A DNA stretch of 33,624 bases from Methylotenera sp. (lineage in GTDB: Bacteria > Pseudomonadota > Gammaproteobacteria > Burkholderiales > Methylophilaceae), in contig JALRGX010000151.1 in NCBI GenBank assembly GCA_023259635.1, forward strand, positions 1 through 33,624. Reading direction: 5' to 3'. Positions within the stretch are counted from its first letter, which is position 1, and every line of letters starts with the position of its first letter. This document shows positions 16,741 to 28,965 of the stretch, piece by piece. Below the pieces are notes generated by a model that saw nothing but the letters and a program-made list of their open reading frames with translations, searched no databases and had not been told where the DNA came from. The translations under genes were made by a program, and so were the position numbers.

Positions 16741-18774
16741 TTACACTTTAGAGAAAAACGTGAGCATTAAAAATACGCCAATAATCATGGCGAATGCGTA
16801 GTGATAAATCAAACCGGACTGCAGCTTACGTACTACAGTAGACAGCTTGCCGATCAAGTTGGCAGTACCGTTAACCATAGCACCATCAATCAATTTCACA
16901 TCGCCGATTTGCCATAATTTGTTACCGATAAAACGAGAACCTGCCGCAAAGAAGCGGTCGTTAAAGGTATCAAAACCGTATTTGTTTTCAAGAACCGCAT
17001 TTATAAGGGCAAAACGTTTTTGAATTGCAGCCGGGATATCAGGACGCTTCATATAGAAGTACCACGCTACGACTACGCCAGATGTAGCGAGTGCAAACGG
17101 TACGGTCATCAATCCATGCAACGCCATACCTGCAGATGAATGGAATATATGGTGCCAGTGGTGTGTCAATTCATGCATCGCCGGATGTGCACCAGTATCT
17201 ACGAATATCACGCCTTTAAAGAACTCGCCGAAAAGCATGGGCTCGATAGCCACATAACCAATCAATAATGAAGGGATTGCCAGCAAGATTAAAGGTAACT
17301 TAACCACCCAGCCTGGCTCATGCGGATCATCGCTTGGGCTTAAGCCGTGGTGATGCTCATCATTGGCTTCCACATCATCATGTGCGCCGTGTTTTGCTTC
17401 ACGCCATTTTTCCTTGCCATGGAACACGAGGAAGTACATACGGAAACTATAGAAGGCTGTTACAAATACACCTGCCAACACCGCAAAGTAGGCAAAGCCG
17501 CTACCAGGGATAGTAGAGAATTTAGCTGCTTCAATAATGCTGTCTTTTGAGTAGAAACCTGACAGGAATGGCGTACCTATCAGCGCCAATGAGCCGATCA
17601 GTGAAGTAATCCAGGTCACTGGCATATATTTCTTCAGGTTGCCCATATTGCGGATATCCTGATCGTGGTGCATGCCCATGATTACAGCGCCTGCGCCCAA
17701 GAACAGCAAGGCTTTAAAGAATGCGTGTGTCATCAGGTGGAAAATCGCAACCGAGTATGCGGAAGCACCCAGTGCAACCGTCATGTAACCAAGTTGCGAC
17801 AGTGTTGAATAGGCCACCACACGTTTAATATCGTTCTGAATAACGCCCAGGAAGCCCATGAACAATGCGGTAATACTGCCGATAACCAACACAAATGAGA
17901 GTGCTGTTGTTGATAGCTCAAATAACGGTGACATACGTGCCACCATAAAAATACCGGCTGTCACCATCGTTGCCGCATGGATCAAGGCAGAAATCGGGGT
18001 TGGACCCTCCATTGAGTCTGGCAGCCATACATGTAACGGCACTTGCGCTGATTTACCCATAGCGCCGATAAATAACAGAATGCAAGTCACTGTCATCAAT
18101 GACCATGAAGCATTACCGACCAGATTGATCTTTACGTCTGCCATCTGTGGCGCAACAGAAAATACAGCTGCATAATCCAGGCTGCCAAAATAGAACAATA
18201 CAAGGCCAATACCCAGCAGGAAACCAAAGTCACCTACACGGTTAACCAGGAATGCCTTCAGGTTTGCATAGATTGCTGTAGGGCGTGTATACCAGAAACC
18301 AATCAGCAGGTAAGACACCAGGCCAACCGCTTCCCAACCGAAGAACAACTGCATGAAATTGTTGCTCATCACCAGCATCAGCATTGAGAACGTAAACAAT
18401 GAGATATAGCTGAAAAAGCGCGCATAACCTTTGTCTTCATGCATGTAGCCAATGGTATAGATATGCACCATCAGCGATACGAAAGTTACCACTACCATCA
18501 TCATGGCAGACAGGCGGTCAATCAAGAAACCGATTTCGAAAGAAAAGTTACCGCTTTTCAACCATGAATACACGGTTTCATTATATGGCTGGCTGACCAT
18601 TGCATCATTCAGCACATACACTGACAAAGCGAATGACATTGCGACACCGGCAATGGTAACGATATGCGCTGCGGCACGCGGCAACTGCTTGCCGAATAAA
18701 CCGACAATGGCAGCAGCCAGCAGGGGCAGTAAAGGAATTGCGAGATAAATCTGTTGCATGGTCATGCTAAACAC
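16741..18774 (-). CDS. nuoL: NADH-quinone oxidoreductase subunit L
   Basis: KSAQVPLHVWLPDSMEGPTPISALIHAATMV; operon position. Start may be the internal MQQIYLAI. Confidence 0.96.
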   Translation of the reverse strand: MFSMTMQQIYLAIPLLPLLAAAIVGLFGKQLPRAAAHIVTIAGVAMSFALSVYVLNDAMVSQPYNETVYSWLKSGNFSFEIGFLIDRLSAMMMVVVTFVSLMVHIYTIGYMHEDKGYARFFSYISLFTFSMLMLVMSNNFMQLFFGWEAVGLVSYLLIGFWYTRPTAIYANLKAFLVNRVGDFGFLLGIGLVLFYFGSLDYAAVFSVAPQMADVKINLVGNASWSLMTVTCILLFIGAMGKSAQVPLHVWLPDSMEGPTPISALIHAATMVTAGIFMVARMSPLFELSTTALSFVLVIGSITALFMGFLGVIQNDIKRVVAYSTLSQLGYMTVALGASAYSVAIFHLMTHAFFKALLFLGAGAVIMGMHHDQDIRNMGNLKKYMPVTWITSLIGSLALIGTPFLSGFYSKDSIIEAAKFSTIPGSGFAYFAVLAGVFVTAFYSFRMYFLVFHGKEKWREAKHGAHDDVEANDEHHHGLSPSDDPHEPGWVVKLPLILLAIPSLLIGYVAIEPMLFGEFFKGVIFVDTGAHPAMHELTHHWHHIFHSSAGMALHGLMTVPFALATSGVVVAWYFYMKRPDIPAAIQKRFALINAVLENKYGFDTFNDRFFAAGSRFIGNKLWQIGDVKLIDGAMVNGTANLIGKLSTVVRKLQSGLIYHYAFAMIIGVFLMLTFFSKV

Positions 18775-18791
18775 TTAGCCTTTCAAGCTAT

Positions 18792-19097
18792 CTAGCCTTT
18801 TAATGAATTAAGATCGTCAACATTGATCGTGCGCAGGTTTCTGAACAGCACCACCAAAATCGCTAAACCGATAGCAGACTCAGCAGCCGCTACAGTTAGG
18901 ATGAAAAATACAAAAACCTGGCCTGCAACATCATTCAGATAATGAGAGAAAGCAATGAAGTTGAGGTTAACCGCCAGCAGCATCAATTCAATCGCCATCA
19001 GCAAAATAATGACATTTTTGCGATTCAGGAAAATACCAATCACGCTGATTGCAAACAACAGCGAACCCAGCACCAGGTAATGTGATAAACCAACCAT
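18792..19097 (-). CDS. nuoK: NADH-quinone oxidoreductase subunit K
   Basis: 101 aa, [34 protein letters not shown]. Confidence 0.96.
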   Translation of the reverse strand: MVGLSHYLVLGSLLFAISVIGIFLNRKNVIILLMAIELMLLAVNLNFIAFSHYLNDVAGQVFVFFILTVAAAESAIGLAILVVLFRNLRTINVDDLNSLKG

Positions 19098-19750
19098 TAT
19101 TTAGCCTCCTCAGCGCTGTCTGACGTTGTAGTTTTCTCAACTTCAGGCTGCATTTTCACAATGCGGATACGATCTGCTTTTTTAGCCAGCACTTGTTTGG
19201 CCGGGTCCATGGATTTACTGTCCTTACGATCACGCAAGGTTAATGCAATTGCCGCCACGATTGCCACCAATAGCACAACAGATGCAAGTTCAAACGGCAG
19301 CAGGTAATCGGTATACAGCACGCGGCCTAATTCTGCAGTATTACTGTAGCCTGCAGGATGCGCTGCTGGCGCCGCAACTTTATCTACACCAAAGTTACGC
19401 ACACCGACAATCATCATCATTTCAACTGACATCAGGCCGCCAACAGGCAATGCAACAGGTAACGCGCTCCAGAAACCTTCGCGCAATCTATCAAGATTAA
19501 TATCCAGCATCATCACTACGAACAAGAACAGCACCATCACCGCTCCTACATATACCAGCACCAGCACAATCGCAAGGAACTCGGCTTCGAGCAGCAGCCA
19601 GATACCGGCCGCGGTAAAAAATGCCAGCACTAAATACAATGCTGCGTAAACTGGGTTGCGTGTTGTAATTACACGCAAGCCGGCAAACAGCAATATTGCC
19701 GCTAGCGTATAAAAAACGATGTCTTGAAAATGCAAGCCAAAAAATGTCAT
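19097..19750 (-). CDS. nuoJ: NADH-quinone oxidoreductase subunit J
   Basis: [50 protein letters not shown]. Confidence 0.96.
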   Translation of the reverse strand: MTFFGLHFQDIVFYTLAAILLFAGLRVITTRNPVYAALYLVLAFFTAAGIWLLLEAEFLAIVLVLVYVGAVMVLFLFVVMMLDINLDRLREGFWSALPVALPVGGLMSVEMMMIVGVRNFGVDKVAAPAAHPAGYSNTAELGRVLYTDYLLPFELASVVLLVAIVAAIALTLRDRKDSKSMDPAKQVLAKKADRIRIVKMQPEVEKTTTSDSAEEAK

Positions 19751-19759
19751 TTAAACTTC

Positions 19760-19830
19760 GTGAAAAGTGAAAAGTGAAAAGTGAAATTCTGCTCAAATTG
19801 GCAATTCACGTTTTCCATTTCCCATTTCAC
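19760..19830. repeat. GTGAAAA tandem repeat with downstream inverted counterpart
   Basis: GTGAAAA x3 + GTGAAAT at 19760-19787, followed by CACGTTTTCCATTTCCCATTTCAC ending at 19830; potential stem between nuoI and nuoJ. Confidence 0.7.
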
Positions 19831-19837
19831 AGCCTTT

Positions 19838-20344
19838 CTATCTAAATTGTTTATCTTGTGCACGGTCTGCAGCAATCTGCTTTTCATGCTTATCGCCTAC
19901 TGCCAGCAACATTTCCTTGGTGTAAAGCAAGTCACCGCGCTGCTCACCGTGGTAATCGAACACGCGCGTTTCAACGATAGAATCTACCGGGCACGACTCT
20001 TCACACATGCCGCAGAAAATACATTTGGTCAGGTCAATATCATAACGCGTAGTACGGCGCGTATTGTCTTCGCGTTGCTCAGACTCGATAGTGATTGCCA
20101 TTGCCGGACAAACTGCCTCACACAACTTACATGCAATACAGCGCTCTTCACCATTCGGGTAACGGCGCAATGCGTGCAAACCACGGAAACGGTTAGATTG
20201 CGGAGTACTTTCTTCCGGATACTGCACCGTAATTTTGGGTGCAAAGAAGTAGCGGCCTGTGAGCGCCATGCCCTTCAGCAGCTCCCACAGCATCAAACTA
20301 CCAAGTGTCTGTTTAATCGATTTAATCATGTTTTTAATCATCAA
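19838..20344 (-). CDS. nuoI: NADH-quinone oxidoreductase subunit I
   Basis: Two 4Fe-4S motifs [12 protein letters not shown] and [12 protein letters not shown]. Confidence 0.96.
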   Translation of the reverse strand: MMIKNMIKSIKQTLGSLMLWELLKGMALTGRYFFAPKITVQYPEESTPQSNRFRGLHALRRYPNGEERCIACKLCEAVCPAMAITIESEQREDNTRRTTRYDIDLTKCIFCGMCEESCPVDSIVETRVFDYHGEQRGDLLYTKEMLLAVGDKHEKQIAADRAQDKQFR

Positions 20345-20373
20345 AGCCTAGTCGTTTTACCCAACCCGAGAAC

Positions 20374-21402
20374 CTAGTGGAACAGATATGCCCAAGGGGT
20401 TTGCATCATACCGCCTATAAATACAATCCAAACAATCGTAATCGGGATAAATACTTTCCAGCCCAGACGCATAATCTGGTCATAACGGTAGCGCGGAAAT
20501 GTTGCCCTGAACCACAGGAACAGGAATAACAGGAAGCCAACTTTAGCCAGCAGCCATAAGAAGCTGTCTGGAATGAATGTCACTGGTGACAGCCAGCCAC
20601 CCAGGAACATCAAGGCCGCCAGCATGGAAACCAGAATCATATTGGCGTATTCAGCCAGGAAAAACACGGCAAATGCCATACCTGAATATTCAACATGGAA
20701 ACCGGCAACAATTTCAGACTCACCTTCGGCCACGTCAAACGGCGCACGGTTGGTTTCAGCGACAGCACTGATAAAGTACACGACAAATAAGGGGAACAAA
20801 GGCAGGAAGTACCAATGCAGCAAGCCGCCAGATTGACCCATAACAATTTTTCCGAGATTTAAACTGTTTGCACACATCAGCACACCGACCAGTGCAAAGC
20901 CCATGGCAATCTCATAGGAAACGATCTGTGCGGCTGAACGCATGGCCCCCAGGAACGCATATTTAGAATTAGAAGCCCAACCTGCAATAATCACACCATA
21001 TACAGCGACCGAGGTCATCGCCAGAATATAGAGCAAACCGGCATCAACATCGGCCAGCACCATATTCATGTCGAACGGCACTACTGCCCACGCCGCAAAG
21101 GCTGGTGCAATTGCCAGTACCGGACCTAACAGGAACAGACCTTTGTTTGCTGCAGTAGGCAATACCACTTCTTTAAACAGCAGCTTGATACCATCCGCCA
21201 ACGGCTGCAATAAGCCAAAGTAACCAACACGGTTAGGACCGATACGCACCTGCATATAGCCGATAACCTTACGTTCAGCCAAGGTCAGGTAAGCAACAGC
21301 GCCCATTAATGGCGCAACAATTGCTACGATTTTAATCAAAGTCCAGCCGGTGAGTTCCACACCAGGCCAGTAACTACCAAATAGATTTGCCAACCATTCC
21401 AT
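20374..21402 (-). CDS. nuoH: NADH-quinone oxidoreductase subunit H
   Basis: [59 protein letters not shown]. Confidence 0.97.
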   Translation of the reverse strand: MEWLANLFGSYWPGVELTGWTLIKIVAIVAPLMGAVAYLTLAERKVIGYMQVRIGPNRVGYFGLLQPLADGIKLLFKEVVLPTAANKGLFLLGPVLAIAPAFAAWAVVPFDMNMVLADVDAGLLYILAMTSVAVYGVIIAGWASNSKYAFLGAMRSAAQIVSYEIAMGFALVGVLMCANSLNLGKIVMGQSGGLLHWYFLPLFPLFVVYFISAVAETNRAPFDVAEGESEIVAGFHVEYSGMAFAVFFLAEYANMILVSMLAALMFLGGWLSPVTFIPDSFLWLLAKVGFLLFLFLWFRATFPRYRYDQIMRLGWKVFIPITIVWIVFIGGMMQTPWAYLFH

Positions 21403-23831
21403 TAGGCACGCTCTTCTGTCAATGTTGTTTTATCAGCTTGTGATGATGACAGTTTCTCAACTGTAATATCGCCCATCAGATCCCCCAAACCAACCGTATC
21501 TTCATGCGCGGCAGCTACGCGTACGCAGCCCATCGCAACATGATTATCAAGTCGCACAGTAAGCACTGCGCTGCCTTTATCCTGTTTTACCAGCACCTGA
21601 TCTCCATCAGCCAAAGCTAAAGCATCCAGCTGCTTGGCACACATACGTGCCATTGGTTTGATGTTGTATTTGGTTTTCTGCAGCGAAGATGAACGGCGCA
21701 CAATCGGGTCAGACTCATATTGCGGCACTTCGCCAATACGCTGCAAGCCTTCATGCTTGATGTTAACCTGAATCTCCACCAGCTCTTTCAAGTTGTTATT
21801 CAAGCTGCGCCATACTACTGCAGAAGGTTTTTCACCTCTGAATATTGCATCCTTGACCTGCTCGCTTGATTCATAATCAAAACCTTGCAAGCCCAGAGTA
21901 TTTGCCAGCACACGCAACACTTTCCAGGCCGGGCGGCACTCACCAAACGGTCTAACCGCAGCAGCGAAACTTTGTACACGGCCTTCCATACTCATGAAAG
22001 TGCCTGATGTTTCTGTAAACGGAGCAATCGGCAACAGAATATCGGCGTTATCCAAAGCTTCAGACTTGTAAGCTGTCAGCGCAATCACACATTCGGCTTT
22101 TTCCATCGCCGCTTTTGCCAATGCTGCATGCTGACAATCGAGCTCCGGCTCAATATTCAGTAGCAAATAAGCTTTGCGAGGCACTTCCAGCATTGCGCGA
22201 GCATGCATACCTGTACTTGAAGGCATTACACCCATCATGTGCATACCGGTGCTGTTCGCAGCCGCTGGCAAAATACCGCCTTTGGCGCCGCAAATACCGC
22301 CAATCGCTTCCATCATGCTGTACATTTCTGTAAAGCGCGGATCACTCAACGCCATGTTACCGATAAACAAACCAACCCTTGGCGCAACCAGGTCATAATC
22401 TTTACCATGACCAGCCAAGCTCTCTGCAATCGCTTGTGTATTCGGACGAACCTTGATGTCTTCCAGCAAGGCAGTCAATGAAGGCGGCAGGCATAGTGAC
22501 AAACGCTGCAAACCGGACATGGCTTTAAGTATCTGCCCCAGCACGTTCACCATATCGTTCGGACGCACAATCACTTTATGCGCAATGTCCATGAGCGGGT
22601 TATTGTCCAATGGGCTGACAACAGATAATTCCGCGCCATTCGCAACCGCTTTACGGAAACGCTGCGCCAGCAAAGGATGCTCATTGCGCAGGTTTGAACC
22701 AATCACCAGAATACGGTCGAGATTTTCAATCTCGTTAATATTGCAACCCATCCAAGGTGTACCCTGGCGTTTGCCATCCATCCTGAAGTCAGTCTGGCGC
22801 AGCCGATAGTCCACATTGCCGCAACCCAAGCCCTCAGCAAGTTTTTTGGTTAAATAACCTTCTTCCATAGTGCTGTTCGGCGACACCAGTACACCCAGCG
22901 CCTCACTGCCATATTCATTAGTGATGTCTTTTAACTGTCCTGCAGCAAACTCCAGTGCAGTTTTCCAGTCGGTTTCCACCCATGCGCCATTGTGCTTGAC
23001 CATCGGCACTTTGAGACGATCCGGGCTATTCAGCCCCTCATATGAGAAACGGTCGCGATCTGATAACCAGCACTCGTTGATGCTTTCTTTCTCACGAGGT
23101 ACCACACGCATGACTTTATTGTCTTTAACCTGCACTTCGATGTGAGAACCCAGCCCATCATGCGGAGCAATACTTGGACGGCGTGTCAGCTCCCAGCTAC
23201 GGGCTGTATATCTGAAAGGCTTGCTGGTTAGCGCACCTACCGGGCACAAATCAATGATATTGCCGGAAAGTTCTGAATTAACACTTTGATCCACATAAGC
23301 TGAAATTTCGGCATGTTCACCGCGTCCGACCAAGCCCAGCTCCTGCATGCCGCCTACCTCTTTCAGGAAGCGTACACAGCGCGTGCATTGGATGCAACGC
23401 GTCATATCGGTGCTTACCAGCGGACCAATATTCTTGTTAAACACCACACGTTTTTCTTCAGTGTAACGTGACTCGCTAGTCCCATAGGCCATTGCCACGT
23501 CCTGCAGGTCACACTCGCCACCCTGGTCACAGATCGGGCAATCCAACGGATGGTTAATCAACAGGAACTCCATCACGCTTTGCTGCGCCTCAATTGCAGC
23601 CTTGGAGCGTGTGAATATTTTCATACCGTCAGCTACTGGCGTAGCACAGGCCGGCAATGGTTTATTAAACTTCTCTACCTGTACCAGGCACATGCGGCAG
23701 TTGGCAGCAACAGATAATTTGGGATGGTAGCAAAAGCGTGGAATTGCAACACCAATCTTATCAGCTGCATCAATAATGGTGCTGCCGTGCTCGACTTCTA
23801 CTGCCTTGCCATCTATTTCAATTTTTAACAT
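21402..23831 (-). CDS. nuoG: NADH-quinone oxidoreductase subunit G
   Basis: N-terminal 2Fe-2S/4Fe-4S binding motifs, [26 protein letters not shown]; start-stop overlap with nuoH. Confidence 0.96.
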   Translation of the reverse strand: MLKIEIDGKAVEVEHGSTIIDAADKIGVAIPRFCYHPKLSVAANCRMCLVQVEKFNKPLPACATPVADGMKIFTRSKAAIEAQQSVMEFLLINHPLDCPICDQGGECDLQDVAMAYGTSESRYTEEKRVVFNKNIGPLVSTDMTRCIQCTRCVRFLKEVGGMQELGLVGRGEHAEISAYVDQSVNSELSGNIIDLCPVGALTSKPFRYTARSWELTRRPSIAPHDGLGSHIEVQVKDNKVMRVVPREKESINECWLSDRDRFSYEGLNSPDRLKVPMVKHNGAWVETDWKTALEFAAGQLKDITNEYGSEALGVLVSPNSTMEEGYLTKKLAEGLGCGNVDYRLRQTDFRMDGKRQGTPWMGCNINEIENLDRILVIGSNLRNEHPLLAQRFRKAVANGAELSVVSPLDNNPLMDIAHKVIVRPNDMVNVLGQILKAMSGLQRLSLCLPPSLTALLEDIKVRPNTQAIAESLAGHGKDYDLVAPRVGLFIGNMALSDPRFTEMYSMMEAIGGICGAKGGILPAAANSTGMHMMGVMPSSTGMHARAMLEVPRKAYLLLNIEPELDCQHAALAKAAMEKAECVIALTAYKSEALDNADILLPIAPFTETSGTFMSMEGRVQSFAAAVRPFGECRPAWKVLRVLANTLGLQGFDYESSEQVKDAIFRGEKPSAVVWRSLNNNLKELVEIQVNIKHEGLQRIGEVPQYESDPIVRRSSSLQKTKYNIKPMARMCAKQLDALALADGDQVLVKQDKGSAVLTVRLDNHVAMGCVRVAAAHEDTVGLGDLMGDITVEKLSSSQADKTTLTEERA

Positions 23832-23870
23832 TTAATCGATCTCTAAAATTTATTTAGTGCGATATAGTGC

Positions 23871-23950
23871 AAGGCGCACGGAACGCAGAAACCGCAATGT
23901 ACATTAAGTACATCAGGATTTTGAGTACCGCGCAACGCAGCAATATGCGC
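23871..23950. repeat. Intergenic hairpin-type repeat, copy 2 (between nuoF and nuoG)
   Basis: AAGGCGCACGGAACGCAGAAACCG...CGCGCAACGCAGCAATATGCGC; central inverted repeat ATGTAC-ATTAA-GTACAT (23897-23913). Confidence 0.75.
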
Positions 23951-23964
23951 AATAAATAGATTTA

Positions 23965-25281
23965 TCATTTACCTTCAACCATACTCTTGCCGTGCTGAAT
24001 ATAGTATTCAAACTCTGGCCTAAAATGTTTGATAAAGCTTAAAACCGGTGTGGCAGCAGCCTCACCCAACGCACAGATTGTGCGACCTGAAATATTATTG
24101 CTGATATCTGTCAGCAGATCGAGGTCTTCCATTTTACCTTCGCCCCTGACAATACGATCCAGCACACGGTAGACCCAGCCGGTACCCTCACGGCATGGCG
24201 TACATTGACCGCAGCTTTCTTCATAGAAGAAGTAAGACAAACGATGCAGGGCCTTCACCATACAAGTTGTATCATCCATCACAATCATGGAGCCTGCACC
24301 AATGCTGGACCTGGCTTTACTTAGGCCATCATAGTCCATGGTTGCTTCAAGGATTGCTGACGCAGGAATTACTGCTGTAGAAGGACCGCCAGGAATCACG
24401 GCTTTTAATTTACGGCCTTTCCAGATACCGCCAGCCATTTCCAGCAATTCGGTAAATGGCGTACCCATTTTAATTTCGTAATTACCTGGTTTTTCCACAT
24501 GGCCGGAAACAGCGAAAATCTTGGTACCGCCAGAATTTGGTACGCCTAGGTCGGCAAATGCCTTGCCGCCATGCTGCATAATCCATGGAATACTGGTGTA
24601 GCTTTCCGTATTATTCACGTTGGTTGGCTTACCAAACACACCATAACTGGCTGGGAATGGCGGTTTAAAACGCGGCTGGCCTTTTTTACCCTCGATAGAT
24701 TCAATCAGGGCAGTTTCTTCACCACAGATGTATGCGCCGTAACCATGTACCGCATACAGGTCAAAACTGAAGTTGGTACCGAACAGGTTCTCACCCAGAT
24801 AGCCTGCTACTTTTGCTTCATGCAAAGCCGCCTCGAATGTTTCATAATCCTGCCAGATTTCACCGTGGATATAGTTGTAACCGACACGCGCACCTAATGT
24901 ATAGGCAGCAATTGCCATACCTTCGATCAACTGGTGCGGATTGTAGCGGATAATATCGCGGTCTTTAAAGGTTCCTGGCTCGCCTTCATCGGTATTGCAA
25001 ACCAGATACTTCACACCATCAAAATAGCGCGGCATGAAGCTCCACTTAAGGCCTGTTGGGAAACCAGCACCGCCACGGCCACGCAAACCTGAAATTTTAA
25101 CTTCAGTGATAATGTCTGTTGGTTTTACTTTTTCAGTAACAATACGCTTTAAGGCAGCATAGCCACCAAGCTTCAGATATGTTTCTAGTGATGCAGGATT
25201 TTCTTCAGTCAAGGTACGCAATGTTACTAGTGTTTGACCGGTTAAATCTGTTTTGACGACTGGTTTTGCAGAGGCAACCAT
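23965..25281 (-). CDS. nuoF: NADH-quinone oxidoreductase subunit F
   Basis: [40 protein letters not shown] overlap with nuoE. Confidence 0.97.
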   Translation of the reverse strand: MVASAKPVVKTDLTGQTLVTLRTLTEENPASLETYLKLGGYAALKRIVTEKVKPTDIITEVKISGLRGRGGAGFPTGLKWSFMPRYFDGVKYLVCNTDEGEPGTFKDRDIIRYNPHQLIEGMAIAAYTLGARVGYNYIHGEIWQDYETFEAALHEAKVAGYLGENLFGTNFSFDLYAVHGYGAYICGEETALIESIEGKKGQPRFKPPFPASYGVFGKPTNVNNTESYTSIPWIMQHGGKAFADLGVPNSGGTKIFAVSGHVEKPGNYEIKMGTPFTELLEMAGGIWKGRKLKAVIPGGPSTAVIPASAILEATMDYDGLSKARSSIGAGSMIVMDDTTCMVKALHRLSYFFYEESCGQCTPCREGTGWVYRVLDRIVRGEGKMEDLDLLTDISNNISGRTICALGEAAATPVLSFIKHFRPEFEYYIQHGKSMVEGK

Positions 25282-25769
25282 TATTCAAGCCCCTCCTTAT
25301 TTAATTCCTCTAAAATTGCATCCACTTTTTCAGTAGTCAGGAATTCGTGCATTTGCGTATTGTTTACATGCATCAAAGGTGCGCCACCGCAGCAACCCAT
25401 GCACTCACCCTCTTTAAGGCAGAATTTTCCATCCGGTGTAATTTCATTAAAACCAACACCAAGCTTGCTTTGCAGATGATTTACAATTTCATCTGAACCA
25501 CGCAGCATGCATGAAATATTGGTGCAGACCGTAATCTTGTATTTACCGACGGGGCTCAAATCGTACATATTGTAGAAAGTGGCCACTTCCATCGCAGCAA
25601 TTTCAGGCATGCCTAAATATTGCGCCACTTCCGTAATACTTTCTTTTGACAGCCAGCCGCGCTCGGTTTGCACGATACGCAACGCGCTCATGACCGCCGC
25701 TTGACGTTGGTCAGCTGGATATTTAGTCAGCTCGTAATCTATTTTCTTAATTGCTTCTGGACTTAACAT
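25281..25769 (-). CDS. nuoE: NADH-quinone oxidoreductase subunit E
   Basis: 2Fe-2S thioredoxin-like: [10 protein letters not shown]...[11 protein letters not shown]. Confidence 0.96.
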   Translation of the reverse strand: MLSPEAIKKIDYELTKYPADQRQAAVMSALRIVQTERGWLSKESITEVAQYLGMPEIAAMEVATFYNMYDLSPVGKYKITVCTNISCMLRGSDEIVNHLQSKLGVGFNEITPDGKFCLKEGECMGCCGGAPLMHVNNTQMHEFLTTEKVDAILEELNKEGLE

Positions 25770-25811
25770 GCTTATATATTCCTACTCCGAAGAGCGAGTA
25801 TTTCGCACTCA

Positions 25812-25880
25812 GCCGAGGCGTGAGCGCTTGAGCCACCGGAATGTACCGAAGTACATGAGGATGGCGAAAGTACGAACAAT
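25812..25880. repeat. Intergenic hairpin-type repeat, diverged copy 3 (between nuoD and nuoE)
   Basis: ACCGGAATGTACCGAAGTACATGAGGAT...AAGTACG shares the core of copy 2; stem ATGTAC-CGAA-GTACAT at 25841-25856. Confidence 0.6.
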
Positions 25881-25905
25881 AATGGATGAGGACGAAAGAC
25901 GATGC

Positions 25906-27159
25906 TCATCGGTCGATCTCACCGAATACGATATCTTGCGTACCAATAATTGCCACCAAGTCGGCAATCATGTGACCCCTGGTCATCTCATCCAATGCCG
26001 CCAAATGCGGGAAGCCCGGCGCACGAATTTTTAAGCGATAGGGCTTATTCGCACCATCTGAAACCATGTAAATACCGAACTCACCCTTTGGATGTTCAAC
26101 TGCGGCATAAGCCTCACCAGCCGGCACATGAAAACCTTCAGTAAACAATTTAAAGTGATGAATCAGGTCTTCCATGTTGGTTTTCATACCTTCACGGTCA
26201 GGCGGCGCCACTTTATGGTCTGAAGTAATCACTGGGCCCGGATTTTTACGTAACCAGTCTACGCATTGCCTGATAATACGGTTGGACTGACGCATTTCTT
26301 CCACACGGATCAGGTAACGGTCATAACAATCCCCGTTCACGCCAACTGGAATATCAAAATCCAGATCTGCATAAACTTCATAAGGTTGTTTTTTACGCAA
26401 ATCCCACTCAATACCGGAGCCACGCAACATCGGCCCAGTCATCCCTAAAGCCAACGCGCGCTCAGGGCTTACCACACCGATGCCCACTGTACGTTGCTTC
26501 CAGATACGGTTATCCGTTAACAGGGTTTCATACTCATCCACATAAGCCGGGAAACGGTTAGTGAAATCCTCGATAAAATCCAACAATGAACCTTGGCGGC
26601 TTGCATTTTGCGCCTTCACTGTCTTCGCATTGCGGAATTGAGAAACCTCATATTGCGGCATCACATTCGGCAAATCACGATATACTCCGCCGGGACGGTA
26701 ATACGCTGCGTGCATACGCGCACCAGAAACAGCTTCATACACGTCAAATAAATCTTCACGCTCACGGAATGCGTACAAGAATACGGTCATCGCACCCACG
26801 TCCAATGCATGCGCACCCAACCACAGCAAGTGATTCAGGACACGGGTAATCTCGTCAAACATAACACGGATATACTGGGCACGAACCGGCACTTCAAGAC
26901 CAAGCATTTTTTCAATTGCCATGACATAGGCATGCTCGTTGGACATCATGGACACATAATCCAGCCTATCCATATATGGCACACTTTGCAGGTAAGTACG
27001 GTTCTCTGCCAGCTTTTCAGTACCGCGATGCAACAAGCCAATATGCGGGTCAGCGCGTTCAATTACCTCACCATCCAGCTCCAGCACCAGGCGCAACACA
27101 CCATGCGCAGCCGGGTGCTGCGGACCGAAGTTCATCGTATAGTTTCTAATTTCAGCCAC
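25906..27159 (-). CDS. nuoD: NADH-quinone oxidoreductase subunit D
   Basis: [23 protein letters not shown]; a GTG start at 27159 (GTGGCTGAAATTAG) preceded by AAGGAG is more likely than the ORF-track ATG at 27174. Confidence 0.95.
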   Translation of the reverse strand: MAEIRNYTMNFGPQHPAAHGVLRLVLELDGEVIERADPHIGLLHRGTEKLAENRTYLQSVPYMDRLDYVSMMSNEHAYVMAIEKMLGLEVPVRAQYIRVMFDEITRVLNHLLWLGAHALDVGAMTVFLYAFREREDLFDVYEAVSGARMHAAYYRPGGVYRDLPNVMPQYEVSQFRNAKTVKAQNASRQGSLLDFIEDFTNRFPAYVDEYETLLTDNRIWKQRTVGIGVVSPERALALGMTGPMLRGSGIEWDLRKKQPYEVYADLDFDIPVGVNGDCYDRYLIRVEEMRQSNRIIRQCVDWLRKNPGPVITSDHKVAPPDREGMKTNMEDLIHHFKLFTEGFHVPAGEAYAAVEHPKGEFGIYMVSDGANKPYRLKIRAPGFPHLAALDEMTRGHMIADLVAIIGTQDIVFGEIDR

Positions 27160-27748
27160 GGTGCACTCCTTCATTGCGGATTACACGTGGCACATTGTTA
27201 CGCAGCTCAATTGAAACAGGCTGGTAAATGACACGCTGCTGCTCTGGGTCATAGCGCATTTCAACATTACCTATCATTGGGAAGTCTTTACGGAATGGAT
27301 GACCTACAAAACCATAGTCGGTTAACAATCGGCGCAGATCAGGGTGATTCTCAAACATAATGCCGTATAAATCAAAGGCTTCACGCTCAAACCAGTTAGC
27401 CACTGGCCAAACATTAACCAGAGTTGGCAAAATCGGGAAATCTTCATCTGAGGCATAAACACGTAAACGTACGCGCTGATTCAATGAAACTGACAGTAGG
27501 TGGCATACCACAGCATAGCGCAAACCATCATAGGCGCCCTCGCCATATTCCTGATAATCCACACCACACAAATCAATCAACTGTTCGAATTTCAAACCGG
27601 AGCCATCGCGCAACAACTGACAAACTTCCAGATAATCCGAAGACTTACATTCAATGGTGATTTCACCTAAAGCAACAATCTGCCTGGTAATTTTTTCACC
27701 CAACACAGCTTTCAAACTGGTTGATAACTGATCTAATTTAGCTGACAT
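27152..27748 (-). CDS. nuoC: NADH-quinone oxidoreductase subunit C
   Basis: [37 protein letters not shown] signature. Confidence 0.96.
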   Translation of the reverse strand: MSAKLDQLSTSLKAVLGEKITRQIVALGEITIECKSSDYLEVCQLLRDGSGLKFEQLIDLCGVDYQEYGEGAYDGLRYAVVCHLLSVSLNQRVRLRVYASDEDFPILPTLVNVWPVANWFEREAFDLYGIMFENHPDLRRLLTDYGFVGHPFRKDFPMIGNVEMRYDPEQQRVIYQPVSIELRNNVPRVIRNEGVHRG

Positions 27749-27782
27749 ATTTTCTTGATTTCGTATCTATATCCGGAAACAA

Positions 27783-28259
27783 CTATCGAGCGATGGTGTT
27801 GGTACGTTTAATTTTATTTTGCAACTGGATAATGCCATACAGAAGCGCCTCAGCAGTTGGCGGGCAACCAGGCACGTAGACGTCTACCGGAACGATACGG
27901 TCACAACCGCGCACCACAGCATAAGAATAATGGTAATACCCACCACCATTCGCACAGGAACCCATTGATATTACCCAGCGCGGCTCAGCCATCTGGTCAT
28001 ACACTTTACGCAAGGCCGGCGCCATTTTATTCACCAGAGTACCTGCCACAATCATCACATCAGACTGCCGCGGACTCGGACGAAATACGATGCCAAAACG
28101 GTCCAGGTCATAACGCGACGCACCCGCATGCATCATCTCAACCGCACAACAGGCAAGGCCAAAAGTCATCGGCCACAACGAACCGGTACGCGTATAGTTA
28201 ATCACCGTATCCAGCGTTGTGGTGACAAAGCCTTTTTCTAAAATACCTTCAATACTCAT
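27783..28259 (-). CDS. nuoB: NADH-quinone oxidoreductase subunit B
   Basis: [56 protein letters not shown]. Confidence 0.97.
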   Translation of the reverse strand: MSIEGILEKGFVTTTLDTVINYTRTGSLWPMTFGLACCAVEMMHAGASRYDLDRFGIVFRPSPRQSDVMIVAGTLVNKMAPALRKVYDQMAEPRWVISMGSCANGGGYYHYSYAVVRGCDRIVPVDVYVPGCPPTAEALLYGIIQLQNKIKRTNTIAR

Positions 28260-28335
28260 ACGAATAATTTCGCTTCAAAATCAAAAATGGCAAGGGAGTG
28301 AAGCTCAGGCCGCACGACTTGATTCCCAAATGAAA

Positions 28336-28692
28336 TCAATCCCATTCCAGCGCACCCTTCATCCACTCATAGATGAAGCCGATCACGAGCACACCCAAAA
28401 ATATCATCATTGCAACAAATCCAAACAGGCCAATCTCCTGCAGCACAACCGCCCATGGGAATAAAAATGCAATTTCCAAATCAAAAAGAATAAACAGAAT
28501 GGCAACCAGGTAATAACGCACGTCAAATTTCATACGCGCATCTTCAAACGCCTCAAAGCCGCATTCATAGGGAGAGTTTTTTTGAGCATCAGGCTTGCTC
28601 GGAGAAACCAGTCTGGACAACACCAAAGGACCAACACCTACGCCCAAACCTACAAGAATAAACAACAATATCGGGTAATAATTTTCTAGCAC
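28336..28692 (-). CDS. nuoA: NADH-quinone oxidoreductase subunit A
   Basis: [41 protein letters not shown]. Confidence 0.97.
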   Translation of the reverse strand: MLENYYPILLFILVGLGVGVGPLVLSRLVSPSKPDAQKNSPYECGFEAFEDARMKFDVRYYLVAILFILFDLEIAFLFPWAVVLQEIGLFGFVAMMIFLGVLVIGFIYEWMKGALEWD

Positions 28693-28849
28693 CAGAAAGC
28701 CCCAGACTAAATCACACTAAAGCAACTAATAAATTTAAAATACGGAAAGACATTACCTCACCTGACTTTGCCATTCACTACGAGCAAAGAAGGCCTGCAA
28801 ACCACTCAACTTCCATACCGCAATCACCTGCGGCAATACAACCAACTCC

Positions 28850-28934
28850 TGGTGCCGACGGAGAGACTCGAACTCTCACGACTTTCGTCACTACCCCCTC
28901 AAGATAGCGTGTCTACCAATTCCACCACGACGGC
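28850..28934 (-). tRNA. tRNA-Leu (anticodon GAG)
   Basis: GCCGTCGTGGTGGAATTGGTAGACACGCTATCTTGAGGGGGTAGTGACGAAAGTCGTGAGAGTTCGAGTCTCTCCGTCGGCACCA: class II cloverleaf, encoded CCA, anticodon loop TTGAGGG. Confidence 0.93.
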
Positions 28935-28965
28935 TTTTTCGAGCGAACGCTCAGGCTCTATTATA

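Noticed and set aside
19781-20377. 198-aa plus-strand ORF opposite nuoI
   Set aside because: Antisense to nuoI with its two intact 4Fe-4S motifs; begins in the repeat region and has no convincing start signals.
26809-27231. 140-aa plus-strand ORF opposite nuoD/nuoC
   Set aside because: Antisense shadow of well-conserved complex I subunits.
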